This document shows, one piece after another, positions 1-8,923 of a stretch of 41,380 bases of DNA (positions are counted from its first letter, which is position 1; each line of letters begins with the position of its first letter). Location of the stretch: positions 1 through 41,380 of the forward strand of contig JAFZAL010000070.1 in the NCBI GenBank assembly GCA_017557195.1, written 5' to 3'. The DNA is from Thermoguttaceae bacterium. GTDB taxonomy: Bacteria; Planctomycetota; Planctomycetia; Pirellulales; Thermoguttaceae. The notes under the pieces were generated by a model. It saw only the letters and a list, made by a program, of their open reading frames with translations, made no database searches and had not been told where the DNA came from. The translations under genes were made by a program, and so were the position numbers.

Positions 1-7
1 CCTCATT

Positions 8-754
8 ATGAAACGTTCGTTATTAACTCGTTCCGGCTTTACGTTGGTAGAAATGCTGACGGTTATTGCGATTATTGGCATCTTGGCTGCGCTCATGTCA
101 GGCGCTATGGTTGTCGTCAGAGCGCGCGTTCAAAAGGCGGCTATTTCAGCTGAACTCAAGCAGTTGGAAATGGCTCTTGAAGCGTACAAAACAATGTATG
201 GCGAGTATCCGCCTGACGGGACGGACAATACTGCGGTTAAACGTCATTTGGCTAAAGCGTATCCAAGAGCAACAAATTTGAACGTTACAGGCGTCAAGCC
301 GGAAAACGCTCTCGTTTTCTGGCTGGGCGGACCGATTAAAGACGGTCATCCGATTGGATTCAGCAAGAATCCAACGAACCCTGATTTTACCGCGAGCAAT
401 ACAACTACGCCGCGTAACGCGCCTCTGTATGATTTTAACCCTGCTCAATTTGGAACTATTAGCGGGAATTTTGCAACCTATACGTCCAAAACAGGCGGTT
501 CGCCATACGTATACTTCAGAGCAAAGCTCAGCAACGGAACTACAACATACACTGGTTCATACACAGATAACGGAAGCACTATTACTGCTTATAAAAAAGG
601 AAACGTCTGGTATGGCGATAAGCGATTCCAGATTATTTCTCCCGGTTTGGACGGCAAATACGGCATTGGCGGCGATATTACCACTGCGGTCACTAATGCA
701 GACGCGTTTGACAACCAAACCAACTTCGGCGATATCAACGATTTGGCTGACTAA
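8..754 (+). CDS. Type II secretion-type major pseudopilin-like protein (GspG-like)
   Basis: The N-terminus is a class III prepilin signal: a short basic leader, cleavage expected between G10 and F11, Glu at mature position 5 (E15) and a hydrophobic helix to about residue 37. The rest is a soluble domain rich in Gly, Thr and Asn. Near the C-terminus is an SPGLDGKYGIGGD stretch, which resembles the C-terminal loop of GspG-type pseudopilins. At 248 residues it is longer than classical GspG (about 140). In this family a prepilin peptidase processes the protein at the inner membrane and it polymerises into the secretion pseudopilus. It is the first of five consecutive same-strand genes with this architecture. 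The start lies only 7 bases into the window, so the operon probably begins upstream. The subtype assignment is tentative; membership of the prepilin family is clear. Confidence 0.85.
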   Translation: MKRSLLTRSGFTLVEMLTVIAIIGILAALMSGAMVVVRARVQKAAISAELKQLEMALEAYKTMYGEYPPDGTDNTAVKRHLAKAYPRATNLNVTGVKPENALVFWLGGPIKDGHPIGFSKNPTNPDFTASNTTTPRNAPLYDFNPAQFGTISGNFATYTSKTGGSPYVYFRAKLSNGTTTYTGSYTDNGSTITAYKKGNVWYGDKRFQIISPGLDGKYGIGGDITTAVTNADAFDNQTNFGDINDLAD

Positions 755-803
755 TTAATAATAGGGCTACAAAACAGACAATAGTTAAAGATTGAGGTTT
801 TTC

Positions 804-1691
804 ATGAAACAGCGCATTGGATTTACTCTAATTGAAATGCTGGTGGTGGTGATGATCATTACCATGTTGGCGGGCTTAACTCTAAGCGCCGTCGGCTCTG
901 CCCGCAACGCCGCTGCCGCAGCGCGCACTCGCGCTACGATTGAGAAAATCAATCGCGTTATCATGAAGCAATACGCCTCGTATCAGTATCGCAGAGTGGA
1001 TGTTGGCGACACGTCGGGAAAGAACAAAAACCAGGTTGCCACAGAAAAACTTAAAAGGCTGCGAGCCCTCATTCGTCATGAAATGCCTGACCGCGCAGGC
1101 GATTTGAATGCTTTTTACGGCGAAACTTTGCCGGCAGCCACCCAGGCGTTTAAAACGAAGTTTAACAAATCATCCGATAGCAGCCACGCCTCTGCGGAGT
1201 TGTTATATATGATCGTAATGGCAGACCCGGTTGGCGCCGGCATGTTTTCCGAGGGTGAAATTGGCGATACGGACGGAGACGGTTTACCGGAATTTCTCGA
1301 CGGTTGGGGACGTCCTATTCGGTATATCCTTTGGCCGGCGGGATTTTTCCGTTCTGACAGCTGCGAAACTGATTTACAGGTTACAGTCAATACGAACGAT
1401 TCAAAGTTTGTTCACGACCCGTTTGACACCGCCAATATCGAACCCGGAACGCCTGCTCTGTATCCTCTGATTTATTCAGCGGGTCCGGACGGCGTTTATG
1501 ACATCAACCGAGGAACGACGTCCGGGGGCGAACAGAATACGTTTAGTTATCCAAATACTCTTAACCCAATGACAAAAGACGGCGATAACCGCTATGTCGG
1601 TTGGCCGTGGAACGATACGGACGGCAACAACAGAGTGTTGCATCATTATGACAACATAACCAATCATTCGATGATCTCAAACTCGAACTAA
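804..1691 (+). CDS. Prepilin-type N-terminal cleavage/methylation domain protein (pseudopilin)
   Basis: I chose ATG at 804 because GAGG at 794-797 gives a well-spaced ribosome site; an in-frame TTG at 792 is less likely. The leader MKQRIG is followed by FTLIEML, so cleavage is expected after G6 with Glu at mature position 5. A hydrophobic helix of about 22 residues follows. The C-terminal domain holds an aspartate-rich stretch (GDTDGDGLPEF) and a YSAGPDGVYD segment like the GspG-type C-terminal loop, possibly a calcium site. It lies 49 bases after the first pseudopilin and 7 bases before the next, so the genes are probably co-transcribed. It is likely a second major-type or a minor pseudopilin of the same machine. 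The exact subtype cannot be fixed from sequence alone. Confidence 0.8.
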   Translation: MKQRIGFTLIEMLVVVMIITMLAGLTLSAVGSARNAAAAARTRATIEKINRVIMKQYASYQYRRVDVGDTSGKNKNQVATEKLKRLRALIRHEMPDRAGDLNAFYGETLPAATQAFKTKFNKSSDSSHASAELLYMIVMADPVGAGMFSEGEIGDTDGDGLPEFLDGWGRPIRYILWPAGFFRSDSCETDLQVTVNTNDSKFVHDPFDTANIEPGTPALYPLIYSAGPDGVYDINRGTTSGGEQNTFSYPNTLNPMTKDGDNRYVGWPWNDTDGNNRVLHHYDNITNHSMISNSN

Positions 1692-1698
1692 TTTTAAT

Positions 1699-2649
1699 AT
1701 GGATTATACTGTCATGAAAGTTAGTTTACATAATACAAACAGACGTTCGGGCGTAACGCTCATTGAAATGCTGGTAGTAGTTGCCATCATGATGTTCATG
1801 CTGGCAATTGCAGCCCCCATGTTTCATCCCGATCAGGACAATCAGGTTGCCCGAGACACCGCCCGCGCACTTAACGCGTATATTCAGGAAGCCAGAGCGA
1901 AAGCGATTGCTACCGGGCGTCCCTGCGGCGTAGCGTTTATTCCTTTTGAAAACTTTCCGTCTGCCAGCGTCCTTGCACAGCAGGTTGAATGTCCGCCGTT
2001 GTATACGGGAGAATCATATACGTCTAAAGTTACCGTATCTGGCAGCGCAACCACGCCATCGTTAAGCTTTAACGACGCTTCTGCCAACTGGACGAAATCT
2101 GGCAACCTGATTCGATTGGGCGGCCGCGGCGTTTGGTATGAAATGACAAGCGCTACCGCCTGCAAGCTGCAATCCGGGGACACTACCAGGCCAGATACAG
2201 AATTTCGCCCGTGGACTACTGGAAACTGGACTACAACATACGAGATTCAGGCGGCGCCAGTTGCTCAGGCAAAGAGTTATTTGCAGTCAATTGGCATGGC
2301 GGAACCGTTGAAAGTAGTTCGTGGTTCTGCAATTGATTTGTATTATTCCAAAGTTGGAAATACAACTTTGAATAATTCTACAACATATCCTATTATTGTA
2401 ATGTTTACTCCCACAGGAGAACTTGGCGTTTGTTATGGTCTTGCCACTTCTGGAAGAGGCGGCCGCACCGGAGCAACGGCATCCACGCCATCAGATAAAA
2501 TTCATATTTTATGCGGTCAGTGGGATCGCGCTTTGACGGCGTATGCTCCTGAGGACGGCAAACGAAATCATCAAACGTTCGATTCGTACTGGATTGTAAT
2601 TGACCCGTCAACAGGCATTTCAACAATAGAACAGAACATTCCCAATTAA
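1699..2649 (+). CDS. GspH-like minor pseudopilin
   Basis: The prepilin signal is ...RRSG|VTLIEML, with cleavage after G18 counted from the ATG at 1699 and Glu at mature position 5. A hydrophobic helix to about residue 45 follows. The sequence after it (DTARALNAYIQEARAKAIATGRPCGVAF) matches the pattern of GspH/FimT proteins, where a helix is followed by arginine/alanine-rich residues and a buried strand. At 316 residues it is longer than typical GspH. A second ATG at 1714 would give a shorter leader starting MKVSL; neither start has a clear Shine-Dalgarno sequence. It begins 7 bases after the previous stop. In the family model this subunit sits near the pseudopilus tip. Confidence 0.75.
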   Translation: MDYTVMKVSLHNTNRRSGVTLIEMLVVVAIMMFMLAIAAPMFHPDQDNQVARDTARALNAYIQEARAKAIATGRPCGVAFIPFENFPSASVLAQQVECPPLYTGESYTSKVTVSGSATTPSLSFNDASANWTKSGNLIRLGGRGVWYEMTSATACKLQSGDTTRPDTEFRPWTTGNWTTTYEIQAAPVAQAKSYLQSIGMAEPLKVVRGSAIDLYYSKVGNTTLNNSTTYPIIVMFTPTGELGVCYGLATSGRGGRTGATASTPSDKIHILCGQWDRALTAYAPEDGKRNHQTFDSYWIVIDPSTGISTIEQNIPN

Positions 2650-2737
2650 TTGATTGTTCCATGGAATCGCCGATTTCATAATAGCGAATATAATTAACGA
2701 TTTAATAACGGTTTAAGTTAACCGGAGCAATAATACG

Positions 2738-3514
2738 ATGTCAAAATTAATTCAATCCTGTCGTCAAGGCTTCAGTCTTCTGGAAGTGTTGGTATCAGTA
2801 TTTGTTGTTTTAATCGGGCTTTTAGGCGTAGCAACAATGATACCCGCAGGGCGTTATGAGATTCTTCAGGCTCGTAAAGCCGATATGGGAGCAGATCTCA
2901 GCCGCGCCATTATGAACAGCGTTGTAACGCAGATTTCCAACGGCTGGAATCCTGGCGGCAGTGATTATTATTTTGTCGCTAATGACAGCGGGAACCTGGC
3001 AACCAAATTAAAAACAGGGTTGGGACCGGGAAAAATAGGTTTATCAGAAGGTCAAACCCAAATTATCGTCAATGACAACAGAATGTTCAACGGCGACGAT
3101 GACGTGGCGATTATGGAAGGCGATAACAACCAGTTTCAATTAGCTTTGGACGCTTCCAATCAAGTAATTGGAACAGGCGCATATACTGCCTGTGCAACTA
3201 TTGTTTCTTTGGGCAACGGTTATTATGAGGTTACCGGATTGGCAGTATATCGATATTCCGACTTGGCAGGAACTGAATCCGACGCAACAGATTATAAGCG
3301 TGGAAGCTATATTTTTTGTGCAGATGGCAGCGGAAAACAACGATGGTATAAAATCGAAAACATCAATCCTGGTTCTGCCAGAGCTGGAACAACAATAACT
3401 ACTGCGGCTGGAGACGTAAATACCAAGACCACTACTGTTAAATATCTCGGCGATGTAATTGGCATTAGCAGAAAAGTCGTACGAATTGACACGTATCCCA
3501 CCACTGGCAATTAG
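2738..3514 (+). CDS. GspI/PilV-like minor pseudopilin
   Basis: The N-terminus MSKLIQSCRQG|FSLLEVLVSVFVVLIGLLG is a prepilin signal with cleavage after G11 and Glu at mature position 5. The helix followed by G(V/I)A and a run of basic residues is typical of GspI/PilV. GGAG at 2724-2727 supports the ATG at 2738. The C-terminal domain is about 220 residues and beta-rich by composition, without a motif I recognise. It follows the GspH-like gene by 88 bases and precedes the giant GspK-like gene by about 100. The gene order (G, G-like, H, I, K) mirrors type II secretion minor-pseudopilin operons, although no J-type gene is obvious. Confidence 0.75.
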   Translation: MSKLIQSCRQGFSLLEVLVSVFVVLIGLLGVATMIPAGRYEILQARKADMGADLSRAIMNSVVTQISNGWNPGGSDYYFVANDSGNLATKLKTGLGPGKIGLSEGQTQIIVNDNRMFNGDDDVAIMEGDNNQFQLALDASNQVIGTGAYTACATIVSLGNGYYEVTGLAVYRYSDLAGTESDATDYKRGSYIFCADGSGKQRWYKIENINPGSARAGTTITTAAGDVNTKTTTVKYLGDVIGISRKVVRIDTYPTTGN

Positions 3515-3620
3515 GTTGAATTAAGATTATTTTTAGTTTATAAACTCAGTCGCGTCCAGCGCGCGATTCAGATAAAAAAACAATACATTTGGGCGAATGT
3601 TTTAACCCCCATTGAGAGAA

Positions 3621-6600
3621 ATGAATTTCATCAATAGATATCGTCGTAGTAATTTTCAGTCCCGTCGCGGCATGATTCTTTTGGTCGTAATGGCGGTTCT
3701 TACGTTTTTTGCGGTTCTGGGCATGACGTTTATTTTGATGACGGGCAAAAACCGCGACTCGGCGGAAACTGCTCAGCTTGCCGCTCAAAATTCAAAAACA
3801 GCTGGAAATTCACCGCAAGATTTGCTGGAAGAAGGCATTATGCAGGTTCTGGTTGGACCGCCAAGTGGAAATAACAATTCAGCTCTGAACGGCTGCGATA
3901 TAATCGGCGATATGTACGGCGCCGTTGATGGGAACAATCTCGACACTGTAACCGCTTCGTTTAGCGCCAATAAAATGACGCCTGCTAGCGCTGCCTATGC
4001 TGGCAGAGTCGTTACTATTGCAGAAGGTCCGTACAAAGGACAAAGTACGATTATTCTTAACTCTCGGGGAGCAATCATTCCTTTTGCCAGCGGCATTGGT
4101 TCTACAACAGATTACGCTGTTTCTAACGTAAAATGCGTTATCAATAAAAAACGCGCATTTCAAGGAGACTCAACAAATTATGACGCAGCAGACACTAGCG
4201 CCGCTCGAGATCCCAGCAACGACTTTATGTCGCTGCGATACACCGGCGGGTCAAACGGCATTAAAGTTGGACGCGTAGTTGTTCCGTCGTATTATCGCGG
4301 TGAAAACGCTCGACCTGGACTGACTGCAAACGAGTTGGGTGGAACTTCTGTTTATCAAGCTCTAACCAGTAATTCCATCATAAATGCCGCCAGTACTAAT
4401 GCTTCGCCCTGGGACGTAGACAACGACGGCGACGGCGATAACGACAGCGTTTGGATGCACCTCGGGCTTCCCGCGCGCCCAATGCCCGATGGAACGTTAG
4501 TTGTTCCAATGTACGCCATTCTGGTTGAAGATATGGACGGAAGAATCAATGTCAACGCTCACAGCCCTGATGAAACGATTCAGACAACAGCTGCTTATTC
4601 CTCATTGGGAACCGACACCGCAACGTTGGCTAATGGTGAAATTCTCGAACCGACAACCATGCTCAACGGTCAAGGTTTTGGTCCTGCGGACATTAATATG
4701 GACGCCTTGCTTGGCAGCGATATCGCTTCAGACGTTGTAACCAGCCGCAAGGGAACCAATGCTAATTCAAATTTCTTCAAGTATTGTTTTCCTGAACTGA
4801 CTTCTCTGAAAGATACGCTATTTACGTTAGCTGCAAATAATACCAGCGTTGATTATCGTTCACCTTTGGACTTCTACGGCGTCATGGCTGGGGCTATTGA
4901 CCAAAACGGGATGTTTATTTGGCAAAAACGCGGAACCGTTGGCAGCTATGGCGCCAGCTCGTATGAACGCGATTTGGGACAGGCTCAGCCCAGAGGAAAT
5001 CGCGTTACGAATTCTCCAAGCAAACCGTTCTCGCCAGAAGAACTGGAACGCGTTGTTCGAGCGTACGATGACGATGCCAAAAAACTCGAATCCCGTTTGT
5101 TCACTATTCTCAAGGAATCTGCCAACGATATTGACGCCATTCGCAATTTGGTTACCACAGAAAGCTGGGATATGCCCTATTGCGATATCTCGGCTTTTGA
5201 ACAGAATAATTCTCTCAGCGGTCTTCCGGAAGAAATTCAGGCTGGGTTCAAATTGGATATTAACCGTCCTCTGACCAGTTACGAAACGAATCCTACCACT
5301 GCGGACGAAGAACGAACGCAGCTGGCGAAGGATTTGTATCTGATTGCTAAAGCCTGCTTCTCGGGTAACGGAACCAAAGCGATGGCTCAGTGGGCGGTCA
5401 ACGTCGTAGACTTCCGCGACGCGGATTCTGTCTGTACGCACTTGCAGGTTGACGGCTTCAATGTTTGGGGCTGCGAGCGACCTGAACTGCTTATTACAGA
5501 AACGTTCGCGTTCCACGCCCGTATGACGGAAGACTCTGAAGTGGGCGGATGGCGAAGCGACGACAGCGATAAATGCGCCCAAACGGGAGCAGCTGCGGGA
5601 AGCCTTATTGACGCCGAATGGTATGACAAGGCAGATTGCCCGGACAACCCCGGACAAGCAGAAGTTGAAGCGTTTTGTACAAAATACAGTCTGACGTTTA
5701 ACCCAAGAAACATGCAGCCCATTATCGACCTGATGGCTAAAGTTCGAGCGAATAACGGCGATGGCGTTGCAGATATGGACCAGGTTTACAAGCCGGAATC
5801 CGGTTTGTTTATTGAACTGTATAATCCCTGGCTTTCTGCTGAAAAACAGGAGGCGACCCCATCTGCTGAATATAGTAACGGGGGAGTTCCTCTCGGATCC
5901 AGCGGCGGTTCTATGGTGGATTCCGCCTGGCGAATTGCCGTTGCCGGCGGTAAAGCTGGCGGCAATGACGGTACTTCCTGGGCAGAAGATCTTCGCGAAA
6001 AGAATTATGCGATAGATCGAGTTTTATACTTTGGCAGTTCCACTCCTCAATCTGGCAAGTATACGTACAAAGCCAATACAAGCGTTTGCGTCAAACCCGG
6101 TCAGTTTGCGATTATCGGTCCAACTGGCTATACGTATTTGGCCCGAATTGCAGATTCAGGCGCAACAGCTCGTCCTATTAATATTACAACCGGTTCTTCA
6201 ACAACTGTTACATTTGATAATTCACAGATTAAAAATGTCTGCGCTGTTGGCGTTCCGGATTGCGGAAAGGCGCGTTTTAGTCTTACCGATGCCGGGAATT
6301 ATACCGACCCGGTTGACAATTCCGGCAAACTAACTACGCCTCGCGACAAGCCATACGATGCGGACGACGCTAATCGCTGGACAAATTTGGACGGTATTGG
6401 TCACGGACTCGGCGAAGACTTCGAACAGGCAGGCTTTCGCATTGTCTATTTGCAGCGTCTGGCTAATCCATACAAGTCATACGATGCAACGTCAAACCCT
6501 TATATAACATTTGATCAAATGCCGGTAGATTTGTACAGCTACAATGGTCGCCAGATTAATTTTGCCGATTACAAAGCTTTAAGCGCAGGCAAGAAAGCGA

Positions 6601-7790
6601 CTGACGCAGATGAATTGACATATAAACATGCCGACGTTTTCATTAAATCCCGTCAAAGAGGGGAAACGCAGATTATTACCGGCGGTTCAACTTGCGCCAA
6701 CTTCTGGAGCGCTGAAAAGATCCCAGGACAGACAAACAAATCAGCGACAAGCAAGATGTCTTTGTACACAAAGGGAACAGGCAGAACCGGTGTAGCTTCA
6801 GCTGTGAAAGAGCTCTTTTATCACAGTATTTCCAAATTTGAACCGAAATTTTATGACCTCGCAAATACTTCCGTTGGAACAGGAACATCAGCTGCAACGG
6901 CGTCATTGCCGTCGTACAAGTCGGCAGCGCCGTATTATTTCCCCAACAGACCGTTTAACAGCGTTATGGAGTTGATGCTGGTTCCGCAGGTGAGCGCATA
7001 TGAATTGACGTCGTCTGCAAATGCAATTGACAAACCGGCGTCGGCAGAGTTGACTACTGCCAATCTGCCTAAATATCTGCATCCAACGGGAGACTGCGGC
7101 AATATTGATTTCCTTTCGGAATCCGGATCAAAGATACTGAATTACGTTCGCGTACAGACGCCGTTTGTCGTTACGCCAATGAACGTCAATACGTATTACG
7201 TTAACGGAAACAATCAATCCGTTTCTACAAACGTCGCTCCGGACGGGTATCGCTGGTCTTTCCGGGAACCTGGAAAAATCAACATCAACTCGATTACTCA
7301 TCCGGCAATTTGGGAAGCGTTGTTGGGCGTTAAGTCTGAAGCCGAATTGACATCTATTTCAGGTCTTTCTTCCAGCTCCATGTATAACGATTACTGGGGA
7401 AAGATTTTCACGGAAAACCAGGGTTCTCGCCCGCGAACTTTTGGCGCCAGCGATGCAAACTATATTGCCGCCAATTTCCCGATTTTCCGAATGAATCAGG
7501 CAACTAAAGAAAGTCAGTCGGCGGCTTACAGCGTTTACTTCCAGACGCAGCTTATGCAGCGTTTGTCCAATTTGACGACTACTCGTTCCAACGTCTTTGC
7601 CGTTTGGGTTACCGTTGGATTCTTCGAATACCAAAATGGAAGCGTCGGCAAAGAATACGGTTTGGATAACGGCTCACGTCAGCGGTACCGGGCGTTCTAT
7701 CTTATTGACCGAACGCGTCCGGTTGGCTATTCGCCGGGATCGAGAATGAACGCAGACAAGACGATTATTCTCCGAAGATATCTGCCGTAG
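3621..7790 (+). CDS. Giant GspK-like pseudopilin
   Basis: From ATG 3621 the product is 1389 residues, about four times the size of ordinary GspK (about 320). The N-terminus ...QSRRG|MILLVVMAVLTFFAVLG is a prepilin-like leader and helix. It lacks Glu at mature position 5, which is the hallmark of GspK, the tip subunit. Three variants of a (G/K)-x-(I/D)-(N/I)-N motif occur: GRINVNAH near residue 308, KLDINRP near 544 and GKININSI near 1218. GspK proteins usually carry one such GKxNxN segment. An aspartate-rich run, DVDNDGDGDNDSVW near residue 265, could bind calcium. A TTG at 3612 is a possible alternative start. Inference: it caps the pseudopilus built by the four preceding genes. It could instead be a PilX-type planctomycete pseudopilin. 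Confidence 0.7.
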   Translation: MNFINRYRRSNFQSRRGMILLVVMAVLTFFAVLGMTFILMTGKNRDSAETAQLAAQNSKTAGNSPQDLLEEGIMQVLVGPPSGNNNSALNGCDIIGDMYGAVDGNNLDTVTASFSANKMTPASAAYAGRVVTIAEGPYKGQSTIILNSRGAIIPFASGIGSTTDYAVSNVKCVINKKRAFQGDSTNYDAADTSAARDPSNDFMSLRYTGGSNGIKVGRVVVPSYYRGENARPGLTANELGGTSVYQALTSNSIINAASTNASPWDVDNDGDGDNDSVWMHLGLPARPMPDGTLVVPMYAILVEDMDGRINVNAHSPDETIQTTAAYSSLGTDTATLANGEILEPTTMLNGQGFGPADINMDALLGSDIASDVVTSRKGTNANSNFFKYCFPELTSLKDTLFTLAANNTSVDYRSPLDFYGVMAGAIDQNGMFIWQKRGTVGSYGASSYERDLGQAQPRGNRVTNSPSKPFSPEELERVVRAYDDDAKKLESRLFTILKESANDIDAIRNLVTTESWDMPYCDISAFEQNNSLSGLPEEIQAGFKLDINRPLTSYETNPTTADEERTQLAKDLYLIAKACFSGNGTKAMAQWAVNVVDFRDADSVCTHLQVDGFNVWGCERPELLITETFAFHARMTEDSEVGGWRSDDSDKCAQTGAAAGSLIDAEWYDKADCPDNPGQAEVEAFCTKYSLTFNPRNMQPIIDLMAKVRANNGDGVADMDQVYKPESGLFIELYNPWLSAEKQEATPSAEYSNGGVPLGSSGGSMVDSAWRIAVAGGKAGGNDGTSWAEDLREKNYAIDRVLYFGSSTPQSGKYTYKANTSVCVKPGQFAIIGPTGYTYLARIADSGATARPINITTGSSTTVTFDNSQIKNVCAVGVPDCGKARFSLTDAGNYTDPVDNSGKLTTPRDKPYDADDANRWTNLDGIGHGLGEDFEQAGFRIVYLQRLANPYKSYDATSNPYITFDQMPVDLYSYNGRQINFADYKALSAGKKATDADELTYKHADVFIKSRQRGETQIITGGSTCANFWSAEKIPGQTNKSATSKMSLYTKGTGRTGVASAVKELFYHSISKFEPKFYDLANTSVGTGTSAATASLPSYKSAAPYYFPNRPFNSVMELMLVPQVSAYELTSSANAIDKPASAELTTANLPKYLHPTGDCGNIDFLSESGSKILNYVRVQTPFVVTPMNVNTYYVNGNNQSVSTNVAPDGYRWSFREPGKININSITHPAIWEALLGVKSEAELTSISGLSSSSMYNDYWGKIFTENQGSRPRTFGASDANYIAANFPIFRMNQATKESQSAAYSVYFQTQLMQRLSNLTTTRSNVFAVWVTVGFFEYQNGSVGKEYGLDNGSRQRYRAFYLIDRTRPVGYSPGSRMNADKTIILRRYLP

Positions 7791-7817
7791 TCAGCGTTTT
7801 TGGAAATGGAAAACGCT

Positions 7818-8597
7818 ATGGGCAAATTACTCCAGATTTGCGTCGTAGGAGACGCAAATCAACCGGAATTTCAATACGCGCTGTCGAATATTTTCAACGG
7901 CGCGTATGTCTGTTACGCAGCTTCAATCGAAGATTTTTTTCGTTTGAATCCTTCTCCGGACGTTGTCGTTATGCTACAATCTTATCCGGGCGAATATTCA
8001 ATTCCTGAAATGGAACGAATAATTCAGTCCAATCCAATTGCTTCTTTGATTCTGGTTACGTCGTCCTGGGGCGAGGGAGAACGTCGAACGGGAACGCCCA
8101 TCAGAGACGCCATTCGCATTGCATGGTACGATTTTCCATGCTGGTTTAAGCGGCAAAAGACGCTCTTTGACGCCGGACGTTTGTCTCAGCTTTCGCTTCC
8201 TCTTTCGGCTTCGGACGCTCAACGGGCGGAACTGGATTCTCAAAACGAGTTTCCTGCCAGAACCAACGACGTCTTCTGGATTTTCAGCGATTCCGCCGTT
8301 CAAAGAGAGACGCTGTCGCGTTTTTACGCTCCCTTGGGCGCGCAGGTCTGGTCAGGCGGAATGACGACTGCGTTTCCTGAACAATTCCCGCTGGCTCATC
8401 CAGCGCGCATTGTTGTCTTTCCGGATTTCTTATCAGACGGCGTTTTTAAGAGAATCGCTCAATTAAAAGAGTTGAATCCCAATGCGGCGATTTACGTTAT
8501 TGTCTATCAGCCCCGCATAGAAGAAATTGAATCTTTGCGATCTAACGGCGCGGACGAAATCCTTTCGCCGGAGTTTTATCAGCATGCCGCGTTGTGA
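7818..8597 (+). CDS. Conserved hypothetical protein with two receiver-like halves
   Basis: I do not recognise a named family. The roughly 259-residue product starts MGKLLQICVVGD, a strand/loop typical of flavodoxin-like or receiver folds. It then has VVVMLQSYPGEY and a motif SSWGEGERRTGTP...RIAWYDFPCWF that resembles a planctomycete-restricted family (from memory). A second strand-helix series begins near residue 150 (VFWIFSDS...IVVFPDFL...AAIYVIVYQ). This suggests two CheY-like lobes, but I see no conserved phospho-acceptor aspartate triad. ATG 7806 is an alternative start. It lies 27 bases after the GspK-like gene on the same strand, so it may be the last gene of that operon. Confidence 0.6.
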   Translation: MGKLLQICVVGDANQPEFQYALSNIFNGAYVCYAASIEDFFRLNPSPDVVVMLQSYPGEYSIPEMERIIQSNPIASLILVTSSWGEGERRTGTPIRDAIRIAWYDFPCWFKRQKTLFDAGRLSQLSLPLSASDAQRAELDSQNEFPARTNDVFWIFSDSAVQRETLSRFYAPLGAQVWSGGMTTAFPEQFPLAHPARIVVFPDFLSDGVFKRIAQLKELNPNAAIYVIVYQPRIEEIESLRSNGADEILSPEFYQHAAL

Positions 8598-8685
8598 GGG
8601 CTTTTCGCAGAGCTTTGTACGGGTGTAATAACTCTTGGGTTGCGAAGATAGATAGTTTATATTTTTGAACGCAGAGTGCGTTCCC

Positions 8686-8750
8686 GGGGAGCGGACATTG
8701 TCCGCGTAATCTAAGGTTGTTTGTTGGCGGGTAATACCCGCCCCCCGTAA
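8686..8750 (-). repeat. Double-palindrome repeat, copy A
   Basis: Two perfect palindromes in fixed order: GCGGACATTGTCCGC (8691-8705) and GGCGGGTAATACCCGCC (8726-8742), ending in a C-run and GTAA. The same pair, inverted, is at 16958-17031, 23587-23660 and 23828-23901, with about 30 variable bases between the palindromes. The architecture resembles REP/BIME elements, though no RAYT transposase is in the window. Confidence 0.8.
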
Positions 8751-8828
8751 GCTTCGCCTCTTATTTCATGATTTCATACCACCCAATTTTGAACGCGCCC
8801 TTTTAGCGCTTGCTGTTCCTTCCCCCCC

Positions 8829-8858
8829 TTGACGAAAATCGGTAAATGTCAATAATAT
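8829..8858 (+). promoter_or_regulatory. Putative sigma70-type promoter for the Na/Pi cotransporter-phoU pair
   Basis: TTGACG at 8829-8834 and TAATAT at 8853-8858 are separated by 18 bases, about 65 bases upstream of the cotransporter start. Spacing is slightly long and the match imperfect. The -35 hexamer directly follows a C-run, as also happens at the leuS promoter. Confidence 0.4.
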
Positions 8859-8923
8859 AAGTAATTAATGGGGAGCGTTTTGATGAGTTCTCCCGAATTT
8901 ATCCCAAAACCAGAGCGCCGATT

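Larger units (their letters stand above)
8598..8923. other. Intergenic region with decayed repeat modules and a promoter
   Basis: This 326-base gap has no credible gene. It holds, in order: a 15-base match (8639-8653) to the inner right end of the multi-hairpin element at 25505-25863, a perfect GAACGCA/TGCGTTC hairpin (8667-8683), one copy of the double-palindrome repeat (8686-8750) and a promoter-like pair (8829-8858). The leader before the cotransporter gene contains no clear Shine-Dalgarno sequence. Confidence 0.6.

Noticed and set aside
4860..5657. 265-codon minus-strand frame inside the GspK-like gene
   Set aside because: Shadow frame; the plus-strand reading has a signal sequence and family motifs.
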